Source of the DNA: UBA1067 sp050874585
GTDB lineage: Bacteria > Verrucomicrobiota > Kiritimatiellia > RFP12 > UBA1067
Assembly: GCA_050874585.1 (NCBI GenBank)
Contig: JBNMKZ010000014.1
Span: 1 to 43,978 of the forward strand
DNA: 43,978 bases
Direction: 5' to 3'
How positions within the stretch are numbered: position 1 is the first letter of the stretch; each line of letters starts with the position of its first letter. Below are positions 6,184 through 13,503 of the stretch, piece by piece. The translations under genes and the position numbers were made by a program. The notes under the pieces were generated by a model, which worked only from the letters and a program-made list of their open reading frames with translations, had not been told where the DNA came from and ran no database searches.

Positions 6184-7803
6184 TTAGAAGTGGTCAACAA
6201 GTCCAGGCACCGAGAATGTCGGCATCGGACGAGTGCACAGCAACTTGAAGTAGCAGTCAAGCACGAACTGCGGCTCATCGGTCACCGCAAGAATACGCTC
6301 AAGCGGCGGATTGTCCTCAATGAACTGCGCATCCAACTGCGGCAACTTGTCAAACTTCTGAGCGAGATGCCAAACATCCAAAGAGCCTGTTGCGGTGGAA
6401 CGCATCTTGCCTGTAATCACCGAGGGCTTATACCTGTATTCCGCGTATCTCTCTTGGTATCCAAACGGCTGGTCATCAACAACATTACCATTGTCATCCT
6501 TGACCGACGAACCCTGTGCATAGATTTCCTTATTTAGCACCGACTGTTCACCGAGGTGGGCAAGAACGGGCCAATAGAAATCGTAGCGACCACGGCGCGA
6601 CCAGAGCCTATCAAGACCTTGCTGGTAGTTGAGGTCACAACGGACATTGACAATGCCAATCACATAGCCATGCTCCGTAAACGCCTTGCGGAAGCCAGCA
6701 CCGCCGCTGAAGACACCGTTAGCCGTAAGGTTGCCCTGCGGCGTAATGGAATCTGTAGCGGAGGTCTGAGCGACCTGCGAGAAGTTGAGCATCTGCGATG
6801 AGCCACCGAGGTATTCAGAACGCTGAAGGCGAGCATCGGGGCAGATAGTCGCGAAGTGGGAACGAATCAACTCAATGTAGCGAGTGCCACCACGAGCATC
6901 GCGTTCAAGCAGTCTCTGCAACTGCCAAGCGAGACGGAGGGAATTGATTGTAGCGGCAGTGGCGTTGGACAAATCAGCCTGCAAAGTATAGCCGCGAACA
7001 TTGCCACTATCGTTCTGCAACTGAAGACCCTGCGACCAACCGAGGAAGGAGGAGTTATTACCAATTGCGTAGGCAACAGGGGACTTGCCTGCAACCTTAT
7101 CAGCCGAAGCACCACCAATATTAAAACTTGTGGAAGCCTTTGCGGCATCACCATAGACAACAGGGGCGGAAACACCAAGCGGAAGGTTTACAGCATCACC
7201 TTTTTGCGGCCACGGAAGGGCGGAAGTGAAATAGTCCTTGCGCTTACCGCGCTTGAGGAGGGTATTCCAAGCAATCGTGCCATTACTGTCACCGAGGTCT
7301 TCGGTAGACTGAATAATACTGTCTTGAAGGTTTTCATCACGATACCAATCATCCCAAATCTTGGCATACATACGGAACGGAAGGGCATTGACCTTGAGAT
7401 TGGGAACATTAGTCGGAATGCCGAAGTAGTCGGCAAGCGAACCGACCTCAAAGCCTTTATCGCCACTATCCAACTGAGGAACAAGGTAATCAATGGAATC
7501 CTTGGGGTTGACACGCTCACCCATCATCTTGACGAAATTCGTCCAGAGCAGACGGGAGGGGCAAAAAAACCACTGAGTATCCACGAACACATTATCCATC
7601 GGAGGCGTGACCGTTGGAGAAAGTCGGGCAAACAAATTGGCATCCATGCGGAACTCATCACCAGGGAGAACCTCATCAAGGTAAATCGGGACGAGATAAC
7701 CACTATTAAAAGCGGTCTTATAACCACAGGAGCGGTCAAAGGTAGAACGCTGGATATCAGTTTCGGGCAGTCGCCCAAAATCCTTTTTCATTACGGACTT
7801 CAT
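6184..7803 (-). CDS. VP1: Major capsid protein VP1 (F protein family)
   Basis: A 539-residue protein of normal gokushovirus length. Diagnostic motifs are the N-terminal FDRSCGYKTAFNSGYLVPIYLDEVLPGD-type block (residues ~23-50), FTSALPWPQKGDAV near 193, and a block around SHFATICPDARLQRSEYLGG that precedes the C-terminal barrel strands. It builds the T=1 capsid. AGGAG lies 7 nt before the first ATG, and this start overlaps the stop of the upstream lipoprotein gene (TAATG). No frameshift or truncation is seen, which supports an intact prophage. Confidence 0.96.
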   Translation of the reverse strand: MKSVMKKDFGRLPETDIQRSTFDRSCGYKTAFNSGYLVPIYLDEVLPGDEFRMDANLFARLSPTVTPPMDNVFVDTQWFFCPSRLLWTNFVKMMGERVNPKDSIDYLVPQLDSGDKGFEVGSLADYFGIPTNVPNLKVNALPFRMYAKIWDDWYRDENLQDSIIQSTEDLGDSNGTIAWNTLLKRGKRKDYFTSALPWPQKGDAVNLPLGVSAPVVYGDAAKASTSFNIGGASADKVAGKSPVAYAIGNNSSFLGWSQGLQLQNDSGNVRGYTLQADLSNATAATINSLRLAWQLQRLLERDARGGTRYIELIRSHFATICPDARLQRSEYLGGSSQMLNFSQVAQTSATDSITPQGNLTANGVFSGGAGFRKAFTEHGYVIGIVNVRCDLNYQQGLDRLWSRRGRYDFYWPVLAHLGEQSVLNKEIYAQGSSVKDDNGNVVDDQPFGYQERYAEYRYKPSVITGKMRSTATGSLDVWHLAQKFDKLPQLDAQFIEDNPPLERILAVTDEPQFVLDCYFKLLCTRPMPTFSVPGLVDHF

Positions 7804-7928
7804 TACTTCATCTCCTTTGTTTCGGCGGTAATCTCACCAATGGAACTGTTAAAATCCTTCATGGCGAACCTGCAGCCGAGGGCGCAAACGCCGAGAAGGG
7901 CTATTGTAATAATCTTGTTCATATTCAT
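7803..7928 (-). CDS. 41-residue putative lipoprotein between scaffold and capsid genes
   Basis: It begins with a short basic-hydrophobic signal (MNMNKII...) and a lipobox-like LGVCALGC with the candidate lipidated Cys at position 19, leaving a mature tail of about 22 residues. It ends in TAATG, sharing one base with the capsid start, so the two are translationally coupled. The AGGG-type ribosome binding site is weak and about 12 nt upstream. I know no counterpart in classical gokushoviruses. It might act in lysis, entry exclusion or envelope targeting. Function is inferred only from the lipobox. Confidence 0.6.
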   Translation of the reverse strand: MNMNKIITIALLGVCALGCRFAMKDFNSSIGEITAETKEMK

Positions 7929-7974
7929 ATCAAATTTATCCCTTATAAATTTGTGTCAGTAGCACCTATATAAA

Positions 7975-8442
7975 TCAAGTAGTAGTAGCGGTGCTACCAG
8001 ATGCGACCGTAGACGCATCTGCCCGAGGGGTGACCTTATCGCTAATCTCCTGCAACAAGTCCGTAGCGGACTTCTCAATTACCTTACGCTCACGCAGACC
8101 GAGTTTAACGCACTCATCCAAATTGGCATCGTCCATAACGAAGTTGTAGAACGCAACGGGGTCGTTTCCAAACCTGTCACGGAGGGTGGACGGAAGGGCG
8201 GCAAACTGTGCCTTGGCTTCGGTGACACGCTGAATGGCATCGGCGAAATCTCCATACTTGGAGCAGTCAATAAAATCGCCCGTATGACGGGCAGGGGGCA
8301 ATGCGCCTGTAATCTTGTAGTCCTCAAGGATGCAGTTGATATCACACTCACGCGCAAACTGCGCCGAGGTCATGGTTTTCTCACCACAAGGGGACTTAGG
8401 GTTTGCGTGGTTATAACGCGTCAGGAATTTGGGTGTAGCCAT
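7975..8442 (-). CDS. VP3: Internal scaffolding protein VP3
   Basis: A 155-residue protein. It has the family's SAQFARECDINCILEDY block near residue 26 and the conserved KAQFAALPSTLRDRFGNDP region around 77-95, followed by the short MDDANLDECVKLGL helix. VP3 guides procapsid assembly and is lost from the mature virion. GGAG precedes the ATG, three bases after the VP5 stop. Confidence 0.92.
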   Translation of the reverse strand: MATPKFLTRYNHANPKSPCGEKTMTSAQFARECDINCILEDYKITGALPPARHTGDFIDCSKYGDFADAIQRVTEAKAQFAALPSTLRDRFGNDPVAFYNFVMDDANLDECVKLGLRERKVIEKSATDLLQEISDKVTPRADASTVASGSTATTT

Positions 8443-8444
8443 TT

Positions 8445-8759
8445 TCAGTTCTCCAAAATGATACGGGGTGGACGGCGAAACAACTTACCTTCATCGGCTT
8501 CGTAAATGCCGATGCAGTAGACATCAGCCTTATCATTGATACCAATGTCGCGACCAATGGACTTGAGCGCGGCAAGGGCGGCGCGGTCATCACGGCCGAA
8601 GAATGGAAGGGAATACATCCTATCAATCTTCAGTGCGTAGACATTGAAGGTAAAGGCTTTCTTGAACTCACGCCTATCTGCGGCGGCCTGCAACTTGCGG
8701 CAAAGTTCCTCAGAAGCAGTGGGCAGTGCGGGCGGCGGACACTTGATATTCTTCTTCAT
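8445..8759 (-). CDS. VP5: Non-structural protein VP5
   Basis: A 104-residue protein. The start is the ATG at 8759, which has GGAGG about 9 nt upstream and shares ATGA with the stop of the J-like gene. A longer frame runs further upstream but lies inside VP4 and the J-like gene. The pattern FFGRDDRAALAALKSIGRD, followed by YCIGIYEADEGKLFRRPPRII, matches gokushovirus VP5. VP5 is linked to ssDNA synthesis or control of replication, though its exact role is poorly known. Confidence 0.8.
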   Translation of the reverse strand: MKKNIKCPPPALPTASEELCRKLQAAADRREFKKAFTFNVYALKIDRMYSLPFFGRDDRAALAALKSIGRDIGINDKADVYCIGIYEADEGKLFRRPPRIILEN

Positions 8760-8872
8760 ATACGATAACCTCCACGATGAGGGGCGGGTGCGGTGTTCTT
8801 CGGGTTTACTTTCATGGCGGCGTGCTTGAAGGACGCCTTTGCTTTTCTCTGATTGGGTTTCATCCGTTTCAT
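8756..8872 (-). CDS. VP8: J/VP8-like basic DNA-binding peptide
   Basis: A 38-residue, strongly basic peptide (MKRMKPNQRKAKASFKHAA...) ending in the gokushovirus VP8 hallmark RGGYRI. VP8 is the counterpart of phiX174 protein J, which neutralises packaged ssDNA and docks under the capsid. It overlaps VP4 by one base (TAATG) at the front and VP5 by four (ATGA) at the end. Confidence 0.82.
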   Translation of the reverse strand: MKRMKPNQRKAKASFKHAAMKVNPKNTAPAPHRGGYRI

Positions 8873-10029
8873 TAGAATACTTCCCTTTCCTTTTCCTGTT
8901 TGTTCCTGTTATACTCACACTCACACGAGCGGAGCAAATTGTCATAGGCATCGGGCACAAACTCAAAGCGCGTATTGGAGAGGAAGAAAACGCGCTCCTC
9001 ACGAATCTTGAGCCAAAGGGGAAGGTTTACCTTGCGAAGACGGTCATAGTAGTATTTGGGGACGGTGACGGCACGGACGGTATTGCCGAAGTCAACGGCT
9101 ACCTTGCCATCATGGATTTCAGAACCGTAGCGGGAAAGCCAAGTCGCACCAATGCCACCGTTTCGGGTGGACTGTAGGGTAAATTCGGGAATGGTGACAC
9201 GCTTACCGTCATACCAATCGCGATTGTCCTTGCGGAAGGCGGCATCATACTTCTTCGTGACATACCGAGCACAGTAGCGGGCAACGCCTGCATCCACATC
9301 GCAGACGGAGGAAAAGCCGAACTTCCAAAGACGCTGAAGGGTCGGGGAGAGACAGATATCGTGACATCCACGGCGGAAGAAGAACTTGGCATCGGAGGGC
9401 CTCCAACCGAAGATGATGATATGGTAATGGGGACGATGAGACTTGCCGCCGTATTCGCCAACGGCGAAGTAGCGGATATTCGGGCAGTAGTCACGGACGG
9501 AATGTTTCGGGCGATAGGTAAGGTGACGGCGAAGACGCTTCATAAACAACTGCACATCGGCAGGGATGAGGGTCATTTCGGGGAGTTCGCCGAGACCGTG
9601 GGCATAGCGTTTCTTGGGGTCATCAAAGGAACGCCAATCAGTCGTAGGCACATTATCCTCATCATAGGTAAGGGTGAGGAAACAAGCGGTATTAGCCATC
9701 TTGCGCTCATGGCAAAGCCGAACGGTCATGTCCTTGCGCTTACGCATCTGACAGGCAAAGCACTTGCCACAGGGGATTTCACAAGTATTCAAATCAAGCA
9801 ACTTATCAAGCATAACGACAGAATCAGAAATGCGGCGATAATAGGCGGTTGCTTCCTTCTCAGAAAAAACGATATTGGGGGAAAGAACGCCATCCTTGGC
9901 GGTGATCATACCGCAACGCCAAGCGATCGTAGGATGAAGACACTTGCACTTGTGGACAATAACGGTCTTCTTGACGGCTGGAGCAGTCACCAAAATCGGG
10001 TTAAACCTAAACAAATCCTGTATCATATT
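8872..10029 (-). CDS. VP4: Replication initiation protein VP4 (HUH-type Rep)
   Basis: A 385-residue protein. A cysteine pair motif IPCGKCFACQ lies at 84-93, the HUH metal motif RPHYHIIIF has its histidines at 200 and 202, and the nicking segment YCARYVTKK is near 251-259. VP4 nicks the replicative form to start rolling-circle replication. I chose the ATG at 10029, which has GAGGT 9 nt upstream. The frame also opens at a TTG at 10068, but that lies at the expected transcription start and has no ribosome binding site. It is the first gene behind the attachment-site promoter. Confidence 0.93.
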   Translation of the reverse strand, partial: NMIQDLFRFNPILVTAPAVKKTVIVHKCKCLHPTIAWRCGMITAKDGVLSPNIVFSEKEATAYYRRISDSVVMLDKLLDLNTCEIPCGKCFACQMRKRKDMTVRLCHERKMANTACFLTLTYDEDNVPTTDWRSFDDPKKRYAHGLGELPEMTLIPADVQLFMKRLRRHLTYRPKHSVRDYCPNIRYFAVGEYGGKSHRPHYHIIIFGWRPSDAKFFFRRGCHDICLSPTLQRLWKFGFSSVCDVDAGVARYCARYVTKKYDAAFRKDNRDWYDGKRVTIPEFTLQSTRNGGIGATWLSRYGSEIHDGKVAVDFGNTVRAVTVPKYYYDRLRKVNLPLWLKIREERVFFLSNTRFEFVPDAYDNLLRSCECEYNRNKQEKEREVF

Positions 10030-10056
10030 GCATCTACCTCGTGTGTTTGGTATACT
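10028..10056 (+). promoter_or_regulatory. Outward-facing promoter at the right prophage end
   Basis: TTGCAT, a 17-bp spacer and TATACT, with TGG directly before the -10. It lies inside the VP4 leader on the opposite strand. Transcription would start near 10063, cross attR and reach the host gene at 10133, which the insertion has cut off from rarA. Confidence 0.5.
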
Positions 10057-10076
10057 GTGTAATGTCAACGGCGGAT

Positions 10077-10106
10077 ATTATACGCGCATAAGGCGCATTA
10101 TGTAAA
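10077..10106 (-). promoter_or_regulatory. Phage early promoter embedded in the attachment site
   Basis: On the - strand, TTTACA (10101-10106) is followed by an 18-bp spacer and a perfect TATAAT (10077-10082). The -35 lies in the XerD arm, which is host DNA after integration, and the -10 straddles the start of the phage XerC arm. In the excised circle the same position would read TTGACA (now left behind at 5041-5046), giving a consensus promoter. The start site is near 10070, about 40 nt ahead of VP4. Confidence 0.7.
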
Positions 10107-10108
10107 CT
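10081..10108 (+). other. Right prophage attachment site, dif-like (attR)
   Basis: XerC arm TACGCGCATAA, centre GGCGCA, XerD arm TTATGTAAACT. It matches E. coli dif in 8/11 and 9/11 arm positions (from memory). It is a direct repeat of 5021-5048. The XerD arm should be host sequence and the XerC arm phage sequence. The deduced host dif is the left arm of attL joined to the right arm of attR. Confidence 0.8.
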
Positions 10109-10132
10109 AAGGAATTATAGGAGAGCACTTCT

Positions 10133-11125
10133 ATGGCAAATCAGGCATCGGATCTTGACGGCCGCCTCAATGCGGTCAGCGTTTATGGGCAGACGGACGG
10201 ACTGGATGACTTTCCCGTTCTGAAGGCCTTTCAACAGTACATTGACTCAGAACAGGCGAAGGCCCGAAAGCGCATGGTCGCGCTCTGCGTTTTCTTTGGT
10301 TTCCTGATTGCGGTCGTCATAGCCGTTTTCATGGTTATGCTCCATGCAGTTGGTGAACGCAATCAGGCGCTTAACGACCGGCTCGTCGACTATGTCATGA
10401 AGGAACGCGACCGCCAGTCCGAGGCGCAGGCGTTGAATCGGATGACTGCCGCGCCCACCGCCAACGAGTCCGTTCTGAAGGCCATGACGGAATCGTTACA
10501 GACCATTCAGCAGAAACTGACGGAGAAGCCAGCAGAACCAAATGCACCGTCTTCAGCCGAAATTGCTCGCCAAAAGAAACTGGACGAAGAAAAGGCATCG
10601 CTTGAAGAGCTTCGGACCAAACTTGAGAATGAGAAGAAGAAACTCAATGAGGAGCGCGAAAAAGTTCGTCAGCAGGAAGTCGAAATGCATCGTCGGCGGC
10701 TCTACCCCGAATACTATCAGTCGCAAGAAGCAAAGGAGAACGGCGCGGCAGAGCGTCCGGCGGCAAATACGCCGAAGAAACAGACGCAGACCCCTTCCCA
10801 ATCGACAAAGAGTCGTCATCCAACCCTCTCCCAGGCTGATATTGATGAAATTCTTGCTGAAGTCGGAGCCGCTTATGATGAGGATGGCGAAGAGGCGGAT
10901 CAGGTTAAAGCAAAGCCTGAAGTAAAGGCATCCAAGGTCGCCTCACCGAAAGTCAAGAAAGGAACAACATCCGCGAAGTCCACAAAAAGAAGCGTGAAGG
11001 ATGAGGTTGAGCGCCTGGACACCGTCGAAGATGATGATGCGATTGAGTATTTCAAGGACGACGAATATTCCATCCCGTCATCCGAGAAAAGCGAAACCGC
11101 AGGTTGGACCATCCCTCTCAAGTAA
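10133..11125 (+). CDS. Membrane-anchored coiled-coil protein of unknown function
   Basis: A 330-residue protein. It has a cytoplasmic N-terminus of about 45 residues, one membrane segment (about 48-70), a charged coiled coil rich in Lys/Glu (about 140-190), then a low-complexity acidic/basic tail ending with a conserved-looking WTIPLK. AGGAG lies 9 nt before the ATG. I do not recognise the family. Without the phage it would start 41 nt after rarA, making it the probable third gene of that operon, with dif in the intergenic gap. It is the last + strand gene before the strand switch and ends at a bidirectional terminator. Confidence 0.75.
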   Translation: MANQASDLDGRLNAVSVYGQTDGLDDFPVLKAFQQYIDSEQAKARKRMVALCVFFGFLIAVVIAVFMVMLHAVGERNQALNDRLVDYVMKERDRQSEAQALNRMTAAPTANESVLKAMTESLQTIQQKLTEKPAEPNAPSSAEIARQKKLDEEKASLEELRTKLENEKKKLNEEREKVRQQEVEMHRRRLYPEYYQSQEAKENGAAERPAANTPKKQTQTPSQSTKSRHPTLSQADIDEILAEVGAAYDEDGEEADQVKAKPEVKASKVASPKVKKGTTSAKSTKRSVKDEVERLDTVEDDDAIEYFKDDEYSIPSSEKSETAGWTIPLK

Positions 11126-11154
11126 GTTCTCCCCTTTTGACTTGAACGGACAAA

Positions 11155-11191
11155 ACGAGAACCGCCGCGCTTTTGTCGCGGCGGTTCTCGT
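11155..11191. terminator. Bidirectional terminator between convergent genes
   Basis: A perfect 15-bp stem (ACGAGAACCGCCGCG and complement) with a 7-nt loop lies between the convergent coiled-coil gene and proC. TTTT follows on the - strand side and TTG on the + side. Confidence 0.75.
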
Positions 11192-11222
11192 TTGTAATGA
11201 TTTCGTGCGGAAGGACGAAGCC

Positions 11223-12017
11223 TTAAGCCAATTCCTGACTGCGTTTTGCGGCAGCGGCCAAAGTCTCGGCAACAATTTTCTTGAACATGGGGTTCGCGAG
11301 CTTGGCCATTCCGGCGGCTGTCGTTCCGCCTTTTGTGCAAACGCCATTGATAAACGTCTGCAAGTCAGCCCCGCTTTCCCGAAGAAACTTGGCTGTGCCG
11401 TACATAGTCTGTCCGGCCAGAAGTCGAGCGACCTTCGGTGTGAGACCGAGCTTGACACCCCCTTCTGTCATTGCCGCCTCCATATAGGCGAAATAGGCTG
11501 GCCCCGATCCGCTTAGAGCCGTCACGGCATCAAAGGCCTTTTCCTTGAGAATGACGGTCGCACCGGCCGCGCCAAGGATGGATTCGACTTGCTGGACATC
11601 GCACTTCGGAACATTCCGCGCCGGGCAGATTGCGCACATACCGGCCTTGGCCCTAAGGGCCAGGTTCGGCATTACACGAATCAGTTGTACTGAGCGACCA
11701 AATGCCTTGCGCAATTTGGCAATCGTTTTTCCGGCAACAATCGAGACAATCGTCACTTTCGGGTTCATTCCCCCCTTCACTTCCGCTGCGACGGCATCGA
11801 CATCTTGCGGCCGAACGGCGAGAAAGATGATCGTCGCAGTCTGCGCAACTTCGGTGAGACTATCCGTGACGGAAACGCTGTAGCGTTTCCGCAGTTCGTC
11901 TGCGCGTGTAGGATTCTTTTCGGCCATCACGACATTCGTGACAGTCGGCAGAGCCGAGAGGATTCCCTCGGCCATCTTTCCTGCACCCCAGAAGCCAATA
12001 ACGCTATTCTTTTTCAT
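11223..12017 (-). CDS. proC: Pyrroline-5-carboxylate reductase
   Basis: A 264-residue protein that catalyses the last step of proline synthesis, NAD(P)H-dependent reduction of pyrroline-5-carboxylate. The Rossmann motif GFWGAGKMAEG is at the N-terminus, IRVMPNLALRAKAGM and the LSGSGPAYF block lie in the middle, and the C-terminal TKGGTTAAGM signature is present. The ATG at 12017 overlaps the upstream oxidoreductase stop (ATGA). It is the last gene of an operon of sugar-type enzymes, an unusual place for proC. Length and motifs are complete. Confidence 0.93.
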   Translation of the reverse strand: MKKNSVIGFWGAGKMAEGILSALPTVTNVVMAEKNPTRADELRKRYSVSVTDSLTEVAQTATIIFLAVRPQDVDAVAAEVKGGMNPKVTIVSIVAGKTIAKLRKAFGRSVQLIRVMPNLALRAKAGMCAICPARNVPKCDVQQVESILGAAGATVILKEKAFDAVTALSGSGPAYFAYMEAAMTEGGVKLGLTPKVARLLAGQTMYGTAKFLRESGADLQTFINGVCTKGGTTAAGMAKLANPMFKKIVAETLAAAAKRSQELA

Positions 12018-13402
12018 ACCTTGTAATACTCCTCCCAACCCTTGCGCGGTGCGGGCCCCTTCAGAAATGCATTCGCATAAATATCATCAGGGATGGTACC
12101 CGTTGTCGGGTCGAAACGAAAGCCTCTGTTGACACGCTGAGCAATGCATCCGAGGCAGAAGACCTGGGAGAGCGGCGCGGCAATCTCAAAAGGACTACGA
12201 GCCGCCTGCTCACCTTTCACGGCCAAGATAAAGTTGCGGTAGTGCGTTTCCGTTTCCGCCGGATAATCCGGCAACTTGGCATTGTAGTCGCCGACGATAT
12301 GGAGAGGATGCTTGTGCGAAAGCGACTGCCAAATCATTCCATCGCGGCAGTACATTTCCTTGCCAGGATAGAGTTTGATCTGATCCTCCCCGACATTGGC
12401 CGAATTCTGCGGAATGCCATCGGGCGCTGCATAGACAAAACCCTTCGGCAGTTCGGGGATATTCTTTGCTCCGTCGTACCATTCGAGACGCATCTCATCA
12501 TGCTTCTCATTCTTCGGAAAAGTGAAGGTCATCGTCGTGGCACACGGGAAAACGAACTGGTTCCATCCTTCACAACGGTTCAGTTCAACACGCGTCGGCA
12601 AGTCGCCCTTGAGAAGGAACTCATGGACGCAGTCCATCAAATGGGCACCCCAGTCGCCGAGGCAGCCGTTACCGAAGTCGAACCAGCAACGCCATTCGCC
12701 GCGTACATATTCGTCGGAATAGTTGTGGAACTGGGCCGTTGCCAGCCAACTGTCCCAGTCAAGCGTCTTCGGCACATCCATCGCGTCCGGATAGCGGAAG
12801 ATATTGCCGCCATATTTATGCCACCGGCGCGGATAGTTCATGTGAACGACGACGCGCTCAACATCCTTCACAATACCCTTCTCAACATACTCCTTGAATT
12901 GGTGGTACTTTTCCGAAGAGTGCCCTTGGTTGCCCATCTGCGTGACGACACCATATTTCTTGGCGGCGGCCACCAGCAGGGAGCATTCTTCAAAGGTATG
13001 GGCAAGCGGTTTCTCGACATAGACGGCCTTGCCCAATTTCATTGCGTGCATAACGGCCGGGAAGTGGGAGAAGTCCGGAATGGCGACGAGAACGGCATCG
13101 ATGGAGTCGGCCATCTCGTCAAACATGACGCGGAAATCGCGGTAGCGCGGCAAATCTGGGAATACCTTTATGGCATCAAGCGTTTCCTTTGCACCCATAT
13201 CGGTATCGCACAGGGCCACGAATTCGCAAATATCCGAACACTTCATGAATTCCTGTATGTCATACCAAGCCTGCTGACCGACTCCGATGGCGGCCAACCG
13301 AACCTTGCCGTTCGCACGATAGGTCTTGGCCGAAAGACATCCAGGCATCAGGGGTGCCGCGGCAGCGGCCAAAAGTCCCTGAATAAAATGGCGACGATTC
13401 AT
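12014..13402 (-). CDS. Tat-exported Gfo/Idh/MocA family oxidoreductase (lipoprotein)
   Basis: A 462-residue protein. The twin-arginine signal NRRHFIQG is followed by an alanine-rich core and a lipobox LMPGC, suggesting a folded, cofactor-loaded lipoprotein in the periplasm. The NAD(P)-binding Rossmann fold begins near residue 34 (VRLAAIGVG), and the family EKP motif (VYVEKPLAH) carries the usual catalytic lysine. Members oxidise or reduce sugar hydroxyls. It lies downstream of a second family member, with a hairpin in the 101-nt gap. The substrate is unknown. Confidence 0.88.
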   Translation of the reverse strand: MNRRHFIQGLLAAAAAPLMPGCLSAKTYRANGKVRLAAIGVGQQAWYDIQEFMKCSDICEFVALCDTDMGAKETLDAIKVFPDLPRYRDFRVMFDEMADSIDAVLVAIPDFSHFPAVMHAMKLGKAVYVEKPLAHTFEECSLLVAAAKKYGVVTQMGNQGHSSEKYHQFKEYVEKGIVKDVERVVVHMNYPRRWHKYGGNIFRYPDAMDVPKTLDWDSWLATAQFHNYSDEYVRGEWRCWFDFGNGCLGDWGAHLMDCVHEFLLKGDLPTRVELNRCEGWNQFVFPCATTMTFTFPKNEKHDEMRLEWYDGAKNIPELPKGFVYAAPDGIPQNSANVGEDQIKLYPGKEMYCRDGMIWQSLSHKHPLHIVGDYNAKLPDYPAETETHYRNFILAVKGEQAARSPFEIAAPLSQVFCLGCIAQRVNRGFRFDPTTGTIPDDIYANAFLKGPAPRKGWEEYYKV

Positions 13403-13441
13403 AATCTTCTAATCCTTATTCTTGAAACCCTCATCCAAGAA

Positions 13442-13472
13442 GAGGCCGCCGTCAGTCAACGACGGCGGCCTC
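13442..13472 (-). terminator. Hairpin between the two oxidoreductase genes
   Basis: A perfect 12-bp stem (GAGGCCGCCGTC and complement) with a 7-nt loop in the gap between the two oxidoreductase genes. Only a TCTTCTT-like tract follows on the - strand, so it is a weak terminator or an mRNA-stabilising element that lets part of the transcript through to the downstream genes. Confidence 0.5.
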
Positions 13473-13503
13473 CCCTCCTTCTACAGTTGGAGAAACTGTC
13501 GTC

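Larger units (their letters stand above)
5032..10091 (-). mobile_element. Complete Microviridae (gokushovirus-like) prophage
   Basis: 5,060 bp between two directly repeated dif-like sites, the right size for a gokushovirus circle. It carries the full core gene set (replication initiator VP4, J-like VP8, VP5, scaffold VP3, capsid VP1, pilot VP2) on one strand, with all frames open and overlapping starts and stops. There is no integrase, so insertion must use host XerC and XerD, as known for other Microviridae prophages in Bacteroidetes and Enterobacteria. No repressor gene is visible. GC content appears lower than that of the neighbouring host genes. Confidence 0.93.

Noticed and set aside
10030..10068. 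VP4 starting from TTG at 10068
   Set aside because: That codon lies at the expected transcription start without a ribosome binding site. The ATG at 10029 has GAGGT at normal distance.
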